Both the position numbers and the translations under genes were made by a program. A stretch of 64,000 nt of DNA from positions 124,001 through 188,000 of the forward strand of contig NZ_QCYJ01000021.1 in NCBI RefSeq assembly GCF_003123685.1. Direction: 5' to 3'. This DNA is from Nocardia aurea (GTDB lineage Bacteria > Actinomycetota > Actinomycetes > Mycobacteriales > Mycobacteriaceae). Below are positions 15,832 to 23,918 of this stretch, in pieces; the stretch's first letter is position 1; every line of letters starts with the position of its first letter. The notes beneath the pieces are model-generated. The model was not told where the DNA came from and searched no databases. It saw nothing but the letters and a program-made list of their open reading frames with translations.

Positions 15832-17258
15832 GCGTGGGCCACCGCTTCCACTGCGAAGGGGCGATCGGCGGTGTAGGCGCCGGATCGGCAGGTCGGACAA
15901 CGATTGTCGAGGTGCTCGGTGACCTCGGCGGGGAAACGGGCGAGCAGGGTCGCCGCGGTGTTGGTCGCGCCGTCGAGGGTGCCGCACGCGCCACGCCCGC
16001 GCAGCACCACCGACCAGCGCTCGAGCCGGGCCAGATCCTCGGTGCCCGCGACGCCGTCGCGCAACGCGTTCAGGGCGGCGGCCATGGCGGCGGTGCCGTT
16101 GAAGCAGGAACCGCACTGTCCGGCGTTCTCGCGGTCGAAGTAGCTCATCACGGCCGCGGCGACCGCGACGGGGCATTCGGAGGTGATCAGCGAGATCGCC
16201 CCGCATCCGAGTCCGCTGCCGAGCGCGCGCAGCGCGGCGTGGTCCAGCGTCGCGCCGAGTACGTCGCGGTCGAGCATGCCCGCGAAGTAGCCGCCCATGA
16301 GCGCGCCGCGCACGTCATCGGGCGAAATACCTTCCCAGGACAGCAGATCGGTGAGCGCGACACCGTGGGGGAGCTCGTAGAGCGCGGGCGCGCGTCCGGC
16401 GACGGTGAGCGTCGCCAGGAAGGTTCCCGGCGAGGTGGCCGTGCCCTCGGACCGGAACGCCTGCCCGCCGTAGCGCTGGACGAACGGCAGGTTCGACAGC
16501 GTCTCGACATTGCTCACCACGGTGGGGACACCGGCGACGCCCTGCTCGAAGGGGCGCGGCGGCTTGTCCTTGGGCAGCGCGGGCCCGCCGTTGATGGCCT
16601 GGACGGCCGCGGTCTCCTCACCGGCCACATAGGCGGGCTCGACCGTCACCACACGTACGACCAGATCGTCGAGCGCGCCCGCGCCGCGCCCGCCGACCGC
16701 CTCGGGCGCCTGCCCGGGGCTCGGGCCGCTGAATCCGGCGGCATCACCGAGGCCGGGTTCGCCGAATCCGGCGGCTTCCGGCTCGCGGGCGTCGAACTCT
16801 CGAGCGCCGACCTCGGCGATGGCGGCCTCGATCCGCTCGGCCGCTTCGGGGTCGGAGACGTAGACGAAAGCCCGTCGCGCTCCCACGACCGCCGCGGCCA
16901 GGCGCAGTCCGTCCAGGATCAGGTGCGGGCGGTGGCGCAGCAGCCATTTGTCCTTGATCGAGGACGGTTCGCCCTCTTCGCCGTTGGCGACCACGACGGT
17001 GTCACCGCCGCGCAGATGGGCTTCGCGCACCGTGCGCAATTTGATCGCGAGCGGGAACCCCGCCCCGCCCCGGCCGAGTAATCCGCTGCGTTCGACCTCG
17101 GCGAGCAGATCCGTGGTCGAGGCCAGGGCGCGGTAGCCGCCCTGTTCGCGGTATTCGGCCGCGCTCTCGATGCCCGGCGCGGCCCGCAACAGACGCGGGC
17201 GGCAGCCGGGGGCCGTGGCAACGGTGAGTGAACCGGACGGTTCGAACGCATCGCGCAT
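15828..17258 (-). CDS. NuoF-like NADH:ferredoxin oxidoreductase subunit
   Basis: A 476-residue protein with the Complex I 51-kDa/NuoF core. GLLGRGGAGFPLAIKL is the FMN/NADH loop, NGEEGEPSSIKDK follows, and the C-terminal iron-sulphur domain has ENAGQCGSCFNGT and GRGACGTLDGA. No NuoE or NuoG partner is nearby; instead two P450-type ferredoxins are co-transcribed. The likely job is to pass electrons from NADH to these ferredoxins. A Gly/Ala/Pro/Glu-rich insertion sits around residues 155-195. ATG 17258 is chosen because AGGAGG lies 5 nt upstream; a GTG 6 nt earlier is less well placed. Confidence 0.82.
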   Translation of the reverse strand: MRDAFEPSGSLTVATAPGCRPRLLRAAPGIESAAEYREQGGYRALASTTDLLAEVERSGLLGRGGAGFPLAIKLRTVREAHLRGGDTVVVANGEEGEPSSIKDKWLLRHRPHLILDGLRLAAAVVGARRAFVYVSDPEAAERIEAAIAEVGAREFDAREPEAAGFGEPGLGDAAGFSGPSPGQAPEAVGGRGAGALDDLVVRVVTVEPAYVAGEETAAVQAINGGPALPKDKPPRPFEQGVAGVPTVVSNVETLSNLPFVQRYGGQAFRSEGTATSPGTFLATLTVAGRAPALYELPHGVALTDLLSWEGISPDDVRGALMGGYFAGMLDRDVLGATLDHAALRALGSGLGCGAISLITSECPVAVAAAVMSYFDRENAGQCGSCFNGTAAMAAALNALRDGVAGTEDLARLERWSVVLRGRGACGTLDGATNTAATLLARFPAEVTEHLDNRCPTCRSGAYTADRPFAVEAVAHA

Positions 17259-17299
17259 GGTCACCTCCTCTGGCTGATTTCCTGGTTAAGCTGGCCGAC

Positions 17300-17776
17300 A
17301 TGAGGACGGCGGTGCTGCGTATCAATATCGACCCGGCCGGTGAGCTCGCCGATGAGCAACTGGCGCAAGGGGTCTCGGCGTTGCGTGCCGGGGTCGCGGC
17401 ATGGGAGGGCGAGGTGCTCGGCGGCGGCGACCTGCCCGCCGCGCCGCCGAATCGGCGCGAAGTGCAGTTGCTCGTCGCCACCGACGACGCCGACGGCGCA
17501 CACCGGGCCGCGCTCGAACTCTGCGCGCGGGCCTTCGGCACCGAACCCGCCGCCGGTGTGGTGACCTTCATCAGCCGCGGCACCGACGACGACGCCCACG
17601 GCGTCCTCGCCGGATTCGGGCTGACCGCCGAGGTCGTGCGGACCCAGGACGCCGACGGGTTCGACGTCGTCTCGGTGATCGTGGCGAAGGAAGATCTCGA
17701 GCGGGTGCCGGAGAGCCGCCTGCACACCGCGCTCGAGGCCTCGCTCAACTGCGAGGTCACCGTTCTCGCGAAGTGA
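17300..17776 (+). CDS. Protein of unknown function divergent from the NuoF-like gene
   Basis: About 158 residues, beginning MRTAVLRINIDPAGELADE, with no signal peptide or membrane segment. The alternating hydrophobic pattern (VQLLVATDDADGAHRAALELCARAF and VVSVIVAKEDLERVPESRLH) suggests an alpha/beta fold. I do not recognise a family. It starts 41 bp from the NuoF-like gene on the opposite strand and converges with the alpha/beta hydrolase, ending 14 bp from it, so it stands alone. ATG 17300 fits the strong coding start, though the ribosome binding site is weak. Confidence 0.6.
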   Translation: MRTAVLRINIDPAGELADEQLAQGVSALRAGVAAWEGEVLGGGDLPAAPPNRREVQLLVATDDADGAHRAALELCARAFGTEPAAGVVTFISRGTDDDAHGVLAGFGLTAEVVRTQDADGFDVVSVIVAKEDLERVPESRLHTALEASLNCEVTVLAK

Positions 17777-17790
17777 ATCGCGCGCGGCCA

Positions 17791-18657
17791 TCAGCTGCTC
17801 AGGAATCGCAGGATGGCGGGCGCGGCGAGTACCCAGGTGTCGAACAGGTTGTAGCGGTTCACCTTTCCGGACGCGCGATCTTCCATCGCGCGTTCCCACG
17901 CGTCCTCGGGCCACGGCGGGTCGATCAGGACCGAACCGCGGATCAGGCAACTCACCTCCAGCGAGGTGCGTTTGGGGTGGTCCAGATCGTTCTCCCCGCC
18001 CCGGATGATCAGGGTCGGCACGGTGATGCCGTCGAACAGCTCGTCCTCGACGCCGGGGATGGTCTGACCGGGTTTGGGGACGTAGGCGTTGAGCCAGCGC
18101 AGTTGCAGTCTCACGAACTCGTCCCGATCCAGCGCGAGCAATCGCTCCTTGTTGGCCGGATTCCGTTCGATCAGCTCACGCCATTCGCGCAGCCGCACCA
18201 GACTCTCCACACCACCGGCGCGCGCGGCCTGCAAACTCGGCATGATGTAGTACGAGCCGAGATTGAACGACCCGTACACACCGCCGACGATATTCCAGAG
18301 CACCAGCCGTTCGACCAATTCCGGATACAGGATCGCGGTGATCATCGAATCCCGCGCACCACCCGATCCGCCCGCGAGCACGCACGGCCCGGTATCGAGC
18401 GCGGTCAGCAATCCGCGCAGGGTGTGCGCGCGCATGTGCGATTCGCTCTGCCCGTAGAACTGCACATCGGAATCACCGCAGTTCGGGCGGTCCCACAACA
18501 GCACGCGATAGCCGCCGTCGACCAACGCCCGCGCGAGTGGCCGCACACCGGGGATATCCATACCGAACCGCCCACCGGGGGTCAGCACGATCAGTTCGCC
18601 GGTCTCGCCCAGTATCTCGTAGGCGACGCGGCCACCGTTGATCTCCACCGAGCCCAT
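17791..18657 (-). CDS. Alpha/beta hydrolase-fold protein, catalytic His not evident
   Basis: A 288-residue alpha/beta hydrolase. The nucleophile elbow is GGSGGARDS (about residues 95-103), and the strand-7 acid lies in IIRGGENDLDHP. The C-terminal His that normally follows (GxxH) is missing; the equivalent stretch reads IDPPWPEDAWERA. It may be a non-hydrolytic or C-C lyase-type member, or the base may be provided elsewhere. ATG 18657 has AGGAG at good distance. Last gene of the leftward set P450, amidohydrolase, amidohydrolase, Rieske protein, hydrolase. Confidence 0.78.
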   Translation of the reverse strand: MGSVEINGGRVAYEILGETGELIVLTPGGRFGMDIPGVRPLARALVDGGYRVLLWDRPNCGDSDVQFYGQSESHMRAHTLRGLLTALDTGPCVLAGGSGGARDSMITAILYPELVERLVLWNIVGGVYGSFNLGSYYIMPSLQAARAGGVESLVRLREWRELIERNPANKERLLALDRDEFVRLQLRWLNAYVPKPGQTIPGVEDELFDGITVPTLIIRGGENDLDHPKRTSLEVSCLIRGSVLIDPPWPEDAWERAMEDRASGKVNRYNLFDTWVLAAPAILRFLSS

Positions 18658-18679
18658 CACGGTCTCCTTCGACTGTTGC

Positions 18680-19081
18680 TCATGCCGTCACGACGACGTC
18701 GTCACCGACGATTCGCACCGGATAGGTGCGGATACTCCACTCCGGCTTCACCGCCGTCGTTCCGGTAGCGAGTTCGAAACCCCACTGGTGCCACGGACAG
18801 AAGATGAATTCCTTGTCCCGCACCATGACCGCGTCACCCGGCACGCTCTCGTCGACGACCGTGCGTCCGCGGGTGCGGCCCGAACACAGTGGACCGCCTT
18901 CGTGCGGACAGTAATTCGCGATCGCGTAGTAGGTGCCGCCGACGTTGTAGACGCCGACACCGTGCCGCCCGATCGGCACCACCTTCGACTTCCCGGGCGG
19001 GATCTCGTCGACGGTGGCGACGACATGCTCACGCCCCTGCGCCAACCTGCGCTCACCGGCGGGTCCCGAGGTGTCCGACAC
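18680..19081 (-). CDS. Rieske [2Fe-2S] protein
   Basis: A 133-residue Rieske domain protein. The two cluster motifs are CPHEGGPLC and CPWHQWGFELATG, supplying two Cys and two His. No membrane segment is present, so it is a soluble electron carrier or the ferredoxin component of an oxygenase. No Rieske oxygenase alpha subunit is in the window. Its GTG start directly abuts the stop of the amidohydrolase gene upstream, indicating co-translation with the amidohydrolase pair. Confidence 0.88.
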   Translation of the reverse strand: MSDTSGPAGERRLAQGREHVVATVDEIPPGKSKVVPIGRHGVGVYNVGGTYYAIANYCPHEGGPLCSGRTRGRTVVDESVPGDAVMVRDKEFIFCPWHQWGFELATGTTAVKPEWSIRTYPVRIVGDDVVVTA

Positions 19082-20227
19082 TCAGAACACCCGCCTCTGC
19101 CCCTGGAGCACGGGCACCGTCTCCGGGAGGTGGTAGGTCTCGATGCCGTTGCGGAACATCACCCGCTCACGCGCGTAAGTAGGTAAATGTTTCGCGAGCC
19201 AACTGGGATCGTCGAAGGTCCAGTGCGGGTAATCGGAGGAGAACAGCAGGATCTTCTCGCATTCCATCCACTCGAACGCCCGGGTCAACTCCGTCTTGTC
19301 CTCGGGGTAGTCCAACGGCTGGGTGGTGAACTTGATGTGCTCCTTCACGTATTCCGAAGGCTTGCGCCGGATTCCGGTGAAGGATTTGCGCGCCTCGTAG
19401 ATGGCGTCCATCCGCCACATCAACGGCAGGATCCAGGTGAAGGCGTGTTCGACGAACACGATCCGCAGGGTCGGGAACCGGTCGAAGACACCGTCGAAGA
19501 TCAGGCTCATGATCTGATTCGCGGCGAGCAGCGAATAGGTGACCATGAAATCGTGGTTGTAGCTGGGGAATCCGACCGGCGTCATCGGCATGGTCTCGAA
19601 CGCGCCCCGCGCCAGATGGCAGCTGACCACCAGGTCGTGTTTGGTCGCCGCGGCCCAGATCGGGTCGTACTTCGGATCACCCCACGCCGGACGGGGTTCG
19701 GCCTTGATGAGGATCTGGGACATGTACTCGTGACCCGCCCAGTGCTCGATCTCGCGGACCGCGCCGACCGGATCGTCGATCGCCGCGCAGATCGAACCAC
19801 GCCACCGGGTGTGCCAATTGTTGTGCGAGTCCAGCCAGTGGTTGGCCAGCCAGTGATTGACCCCGGTGGCCAACGCCTGGGTCGCCTCGGGCAACCGCGC
19901 GGCCTTGACGGTCGGCTCCAGGATCGCGATATCCGAACCCGCGTCCAGGATCAACTGACGAAACGCCAGATCCGGGTCACTGCCGGGGAATTCACCGTTC
20001 TCCGGGAACGAGTCCACCCGCATCGCGTACGCGTGCGCGTAGTCGGGCGCGTCGTAGAGGATGGTGTCCCCGACGCGATGACTACGAAAGTACGACGTGC
20101 GATACGGCTCGGGAATGTACTCGAGAAGTTCCCCGCGCCGCGGCACGGGGTGGACGTCCGAGTCGACGACCCGGACGGCGACCTGCTCGGCGGCCGGTAC
20201 GCGTGCTTGCTGATGGGCCAAGGTCAT
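19082..20227 (-). CDS. ACMSD-type metal-dependent amidohydrolase, intact active site
   Basis: A 381-residue amidohydrolase-2 (ACMSD-like) TIM-barrel protein. The first metal motif DSDVHP lies near residue 24, the strand-5 His in SCHLARGAF, and the catalytic Asp at 332 in SSDYPHW. Members decarboxylate or hydrate ring-derived acids or hydrolyse C-N bonds. It follows a related gene (20258-21352) that lacks the Asp, so a hetero-oligomer is plausible. ATG 20227 is preceded by GGAGACGACC. It lies in the P450-led leftward operon; the substrate is unknown. Confidence 0.82.
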   Translation of the reverse strand: MTLAHQQARVPAAEQVAVRVVDSDVHPVPRRGELLEYIPEPYRTSYFRSHRVGDTILYDAPDYAHAYAMRVDSFPENGEFPGSDPDLAFRQLILDAGSDIAILEPTVKAARLPEATQALATGVNHWLANHWLDSHNNWHTRWRGSICAAIDDPVGAVREIEHWAGHEYMSQILIKAEPRPAWGDPKYDPIWAAATKHDLVVSCHLARGAFETMPMTPVGFPSYNHDFMVTYSLLAANQIMSLIFDGVFDRFPTLRIVFVEHAFTWILPLMWRMDAIYEARKSFTGIRRKPSEYVKEHIKFTTQPLDYPEDKTELTRAFEWMECEKILLFSSDYPHWTFDDPSWLAKHLPTYARERVMFRNGIETYHLPETVPVLQGQRRVF

Positions 20228-20257
20228 GGTCGTCTCCTTGCAAGGGACCGAAAGCGA

Positions 20258-21352
20258 CTACCGGGTGCCCGACGGAACCGGGATGTCGATTCCGTAGAGT
20301 CCGGCCGCGTTGCGCCAACAGAGCTTCTCGCGCTGTTCGGCGGTGAGTGCGGAGGGCAGCGTGTCGATATCGCCGCTGTGCCAGTGTGGATAACTGGACC
20401 CGAACATCACCATATCTTCTTTGCCCGTGAATCCGAGCCATTCACCGGCGAATTCGGTATCGCCGGGACCGTCCAGGCTGCCCTGGACGAAGTACACGTG
20501 GCCGGGCAGATAATCGCTCGGCATGCGAGGCGCCCACGGTGTCTGCTCGAGATGCGGACGACCGAAGGTGTCCATACGCCAGGTGAACGGGGTCAGCATA
20601 TCCGCGGCGCCGTCCGCCCACACGAATTTCAACGCCGGGAACCGTTCGAAAACGCCCTCGGCGATCATGTTCATCAGGTGATAGACGTAGTTGAGCGACT
20701 GGAAGCCCAGGTACTGCTCGTAGGTACGCGGATGTCCCGAGGGCGTCGGCGCGAACCCGATGCTCTCACCGGTCTCCACGTGCGCCGCCACCGGAAGTCC
20801 CGCCTGCGCCGCGGCTTCCCACAGCGGCCAGAACTGCGGTTTGCCGTAGAGTTCGCGCGATTGCAACGGGATGCCGATCTGGACCACGCCCGGATGGTCG
20901 CCCCATTTGTGGATTTCGCGCAGCGCGCCCGGAATGTCCTCCGGATTCACGCGGATGGTGCCGCGGAACCGGGAGGAGTATTCGCCGGTGTCGAGCCAGC
21001 GGGTCACCAGCATCTCGTTGTGCGCGGCCAGGACCGCGGTGGTCAGATGCCGGTCGGGCAGAATCCCGCGCGTCATGGGATGCAGGATCGCGATATCGAC
21101 GCCGCGTTCGTCGAACAGTTGCCGTCCGACGAACTCCGGATCCGAGCCGGGGTATCTGCCCCGGCCCTCGGGCTTGGTCCCGGCGGCGTATTCGCCGCCG
21201 GGAGCGCCGTACCAGTCCATCTCGGCATCGGGGATGCCACGGCTCCTGTAGGGCTCACGCAGGAAACCGCGCATATCCCGGTTGGAGCCGAAGAAGATGT
21301 GCACGCTGGCATCGATGACGGGGATGCTCGAACCGTCCGCGGTGAACCTCAT
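20258..21352 (-). CDS. ACMSD-type amidohydrolase paralogue with Asp to Ser change
   Basis: A 364-residue TIM-barrel protein related to its neighbour at 19082-20227. The late motif reads GSSYPHW with Ser320 where the family has the catalytic Asp, and the first motif is DASVHIF rather than D-x-D-x-H. The strand-5 AHVETG His is kept. It may be a non-catalytic partner of the neighbouring enzyme or use different chemistry. The ATG overlaps the P450 stop by 4 nt, so the two are translationally coupled. Confidence 0.8.
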   Translation of the reverse strand: MRFTADGSSIPVIDASVHIFFGSNRDMRGFLREPYRSRGIPDAEMDWYGAPGGEYAAGTKPEGRGRYPGSDPEFVGRQLFDERGVDIAILHPMTRGILPDRHLTTAVLAAHNEMLVTRWLDTGEYSSRFRGTIRVNPEDIPGALREIHKWGDHPGVVQIGIPLQSRELYGKPQFWPLWEAAAQAGLPVAAHVETGESIGFAPTPSGHPRTYEQYLGFQSLNYVYHLMNMIAEGVFERFPALKFVWADGAADMLTPFTWRMDTFGRPHLEQTPWAPRMPSDYLPGHVYFVQGSLDGPGDTEFAGEWLGFTGKEDMVMFGSSYPHWHSGDIDTLPSALTAEQREKLCWRNAAGLYGIDIPVPSGTR

Positions 21353-22713
21353 CGAATCTGCGCGACTTCCGGACGTTCGGTGACCGGCGCGGCCAGACCG
21401 TATTTCTCGCAGGCCTGTTGCAGGGTCTCGAGTGTCTCGTCGAGGCCGGGGCCCAGACGTTTGCCCGGGGTGAAGGTGGCGGGGAGTTTACGCATGCCCT
21501 GGATGACACCGATGGTGTCGTAGTGCACCGCGCCGTCGGGGTCGCAGCGGAAATCGGGCATGCGGTCCAGTACGGCGGTGAGCATGGATTTGAAGACGGT
21601 GCGCGCCACGTTCGAGCCGATGCAGCGGTGGATGCCGAGTCCGAAACTGAAGTGCCGGTTGCCTTTGCGATCGAGGACGATCTCGTTCGGATCCTCGAAG
21701 ATCGAGGGATCGCGGTTGGCCATCGCCCAGGACAGCCACAGTCGTTCACCCTCTTTGAACCGGGTGTTGTCGATCGTCACGTCTTCGGAGATCGTGCGTC
21801 CGTCGCCGGGCGCGGGGGTGTAGAAGCGCAGGAATTCCTCGGTGGCGGGGTCGAGCAGGTGGTCGCGCTCCGCGCTGAGGGTGGTGCGCTGTTCCGGGTT
21901 CTCCGAAAGCCATTCCAGGGCGTGGGCGGTGAGTGCGGTGGTGGTGTCGAAGCCGCCGCCGATGATCAGGCCGAGCATGCCGAGCAGTTCGAGGTCGGGG
22001 GCGGGCTCGCCGTCGATGCGGAGCTGGGCGAGGCCGTTGACCAGGCCCGGGCGCGGGTTCTGTTTGATCTCGTGCATGTTGGTGAGCAGATCCAGACCCA
22101 TCGCGCGGTGCATCTCCGCGACGCGGGTGACATCGGGTGAGTCCTCGGGGGTGTAGACCGCCGCGTGCACGGGCTCGCTGTAGATCGACCACTGCTTCAG
22201 GGGGATGCCGAGCATGGCCAGCGTCAGTACGGCCGGGACGATATTGGCCAGGTCGTCGACGAAATCGATACTGCCGGACTCGATCTTCTCGTCCAGGGCC
22301 GCGCGCGTGATCTCATCGATGAACGGTTCCCAACGCTTGACCGCGGCGGGCGACAGGTAGGGGTTGAGGACCGACCGGTAGATGCGGTGTTCGGGATCGT
22401 CCATCTCGAGGATGCCGCCGCGAACGACCGAGACGCGCTTGGCGTAGGGGATGGAGATGCCCTTGTAGCCGCGACGTTCGTTGTTCAGGTCGTGGTCGTT
22501 GGAAACCGCTGGGCAGCGGGCGAGTTCGAAGACCGCGTTGCCGCTGGCGGCGACCCAGTGCCCGCCGTGGGTTTCGGTCCAGGCCACGGGACACTTGGCC
22601 TGCATCTCTTCGGTGATCTCTTGGAATTTGTGCCGGTATTCGGGGGTGTGCCGGTCGAAGTGGTACTGGGGGCCCTTACGGCCTTCGTCAGTGGCGACGT
22701 CGTCAGTGCTCAC
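21349..22713 (-). CDS. Cytochrome P450 (1)
   Basis: A 454-residue soluble P450. The I-helix has IGGGFDTTTA (about 251-260), the ExxR motif is EFLR at 293-296, and the haem ligand is Cys364 in FSFGLGIHRCIGSN. It is longer than typical bacterial P450s (about 400), with a C-terminal extension after the haem domain. It hydroxylates an unknown hydrophobic substrate using electrons from ferredoxins such as those in this window. First gene of the leftward operon down to 17791; GTG start with only a weak GAGAG upstream. I saw no regulon palindrome directly upstream. Confidence 0.92.
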   Translation of the reverse strand: MSTDDVATDEGRKGPQYHFDRHTPEYRHKFQEITEEMQAKCPVAWTETHGGHWVAASGNAVFELARCPAVSNDHDLNNERRGYKGISIPYAKRVSVVRGGILEMDDPEHRIYRSVLNPYLSPAAVKRWEPFIDEITRAALDEKIESGSIDFVDDLANIVPAVLTLAMLGIPLKQWSIYSEPVHAAVYTPEDSPDVTRVAEMHRAMGLDLLTNMHEIKQNPRPGLVNGLAQLRIDGEPAPDLELLGMLGLIIGGGFDTTTALTAHALEWLSENPEQRTTLSAERDHLLDPATEEFLRFYTPAPGDGRTISEDVTIDNTRFKEGERLWLSWAMANRDPSIFEDPNEIVLDRKGNRHFSFGLGIHRCIGSNVARTVFKSMLTAVLDRMPDFRCDPDGAVHYDTIGVIQGMRKLPATFTPGKRLGPGLDETLETLQQACEKYGLAAPVTERPEVAQIR

Positions 22714-22800
22714 GGTGTTGTCTCTCTTTGATCACGGTGTCGGCCGCCCCGCGAATGACAGGTGCTCGCCGCTCGAATCCGGTTGTCCACCTAAAGATAT

Positions 22801-22827
22801 GCGCCGCACCGTCAGACGGTGCGGCGC
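22801..22827 (-). terminator. Hairpin terminator after the mycofactocin-type SDR gene
   Basis: GCGCCGCACCGT and ACGGTGCGGCGC form a perfect 12-bp stem with a 3-nt loop, followed on the minus strand by ATATCTTTAGG. It lies 12 bp past the SDR stop and separates it from the P450 operon. Confidence 0.8.
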
Positions 22828-22838
22828 AATCAGGTCGT

Positions 22839-23699
22839 TCAGATCTTGAAGTCGTACCACTTCAGGTAGCCGCCGCCGTCGACGCGCAACTGCACGCCGG
22901 TGACGTAACGGCCTTCGTCGGAGACCAGGAACAGGATGGCGTTGCTGATGTCCTCGGGCTCGATGTACGGAATCGGCATCGCCTGCTGCACACCGAAGAC
23001 CGGCTCGGCGTCCGCGCGGGTCGGGTGCTCCAGATCCGGGCGGAACGAGCGGTACATCGGCTCGCTCTGCAGCATCGGGGTGTTGCAGTTGGTCGGATGC
23101 ACGGTGTTGACGCGGATTCCGCGCGGTGCGATGTGGGTGGCGAGGTCGTGGACATACGACGCCAGCGCACGCTTGGAGTGCACGTAGGCCGCACCGCCGA
23201 GATCCTTGCCGGGCACGTCCACCTTGGAGGTGTCCATCAGCGCGGCGGTCGAACCGGTCGCGACGATGGCGGCGCCTTCGCTCAGGTGGGGGAGCGCGAC
23301 CTGGATGGCGTTGATGGTGCCGACCAGGTTGGTGTTGATGACGTCGGTCCACGCGTCGATCTGCGGCTCGCCCTTCATACCGGCGATGCCCGCCTGGGCG
23401 ATGACGATGTCGAGCCTGCCCAGTTCCGCGATACCGGCCTCGAGCGCGGCCTTGAGCTGCGCGGCGTCACGCACGTCGGCCTTGGCGGTGAAGCAGCGCT
23501 GCCCGGTCTTGGTCACCAGGGCCGCGGTCTCCTCCAGATCCTCGGGCGTCGCCAACGCGTATCCGACGGTGGTCAGGCTCTCGCACAAGTCGATCGCGAT
23601 GATGTCAGCGCCTTCTTCGGCCAGTCGCACAGCGTGGCTGCGACCCTGGCCACGCGCGGCGCCCGTGATGAATGCGACTTTGCCCGCAACACGTCCCAC
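22839..23699 (-). CDS. Mycofactocin-coupled SDR-family oxidoreductase
   Basis: A 286-residue short-chain dehydrogenase. The N-terminal GKVAFITGAARGQGRSHAVR and ADIIAIDLCE signature marks the subgroup that keeps NAD tightly bound and is reoxidised by mycofactocin. The active-site Tyr-x3-Lys is YVHSK, and the C-terminal is GRYVTGVQLRVDGGGYL. It probably oxidises an alcohol made by the adjacent P450. Mycofactocin biosynthesis genes are not in the window and would have to be elsewhere. The GTG at 23699 follows AAAGGGATC. Divergent from the acyl-CoA ligase 2 gene, with two regulon-type sites between them. Confidence 0.87.
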   Translation of the reverse strand: MGRVAGKVAFITGAARGQGRSHAVRLAEEGADIIAIDLCESLTTVGYALATPEDLEETAALVTKTGQRCFTAKADVRDAAQLKAALEAGIAELGRLDIVIAQAGIAGMKGEPQIDAWTDVINTNLVGTINAIQVALPHLSEGAAIVATGSTAALMDTSKVDVPGKDLGGAAYVHSKRALASYVHDLATHIAPRGIRVNTVHPTNCNTPMLQSEPMYRSFRPDLEHPTRADAEPVFGVQQAMPIPYIEPEDISNAILFLVSDEGRYVTGVQLRVDGGGYLKWYDFKI

Positions 23700-23753
23700 A
23701 GTGATCCCTTTCTATCCCCCAACCGGTGCGCAAGAATTTTACTTCCGCTATAT

Positions 23754-23768
23754 GAGAACGGTACTCTA
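23754..23768. promoter_or_regulatory. Regulon operator near the SDR gene
   Basis: GAGAACGGTACTCTA, a palindrome with minor departures from GAGAAY-N3-RTTCTC, lies 55 bp upstream of the SDR start. A TAAAAT -10-like box is 12 bp away on the minus strand, closer than the usual 18. Confidence 0.4.
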
Positions 23769-23901
23769 CCCATAGATTGCCTGCAAGACTCCGGCATCTA
23801 CCTGGCGAATTGATGCCATTCTCGCTACGGATACGCGCGCTCCCGTTCACACTCGTTCGAGGCGGTGTCGGTGCATCGCATATTAGTTCCTCTCGCGTAC
23901 T

Positions 23902-23916
23902 GAGAATGGTGTTTTC
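23902..23916. promoter_or_regulatory. Regulon operator at the acyl-CoA ligase 2 start
   Basis: GAGAATGGTGTTTTC ends 2 bp before the ATG of the ligase at 23919. A repressor here would block initiation or elongation at the start of the gene. On the minus strand a TAATAT box lies 16 bp away, which could drive the divergent SDR gene. Confidence 0.5.
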
Positions 23917-23918
23917 AC

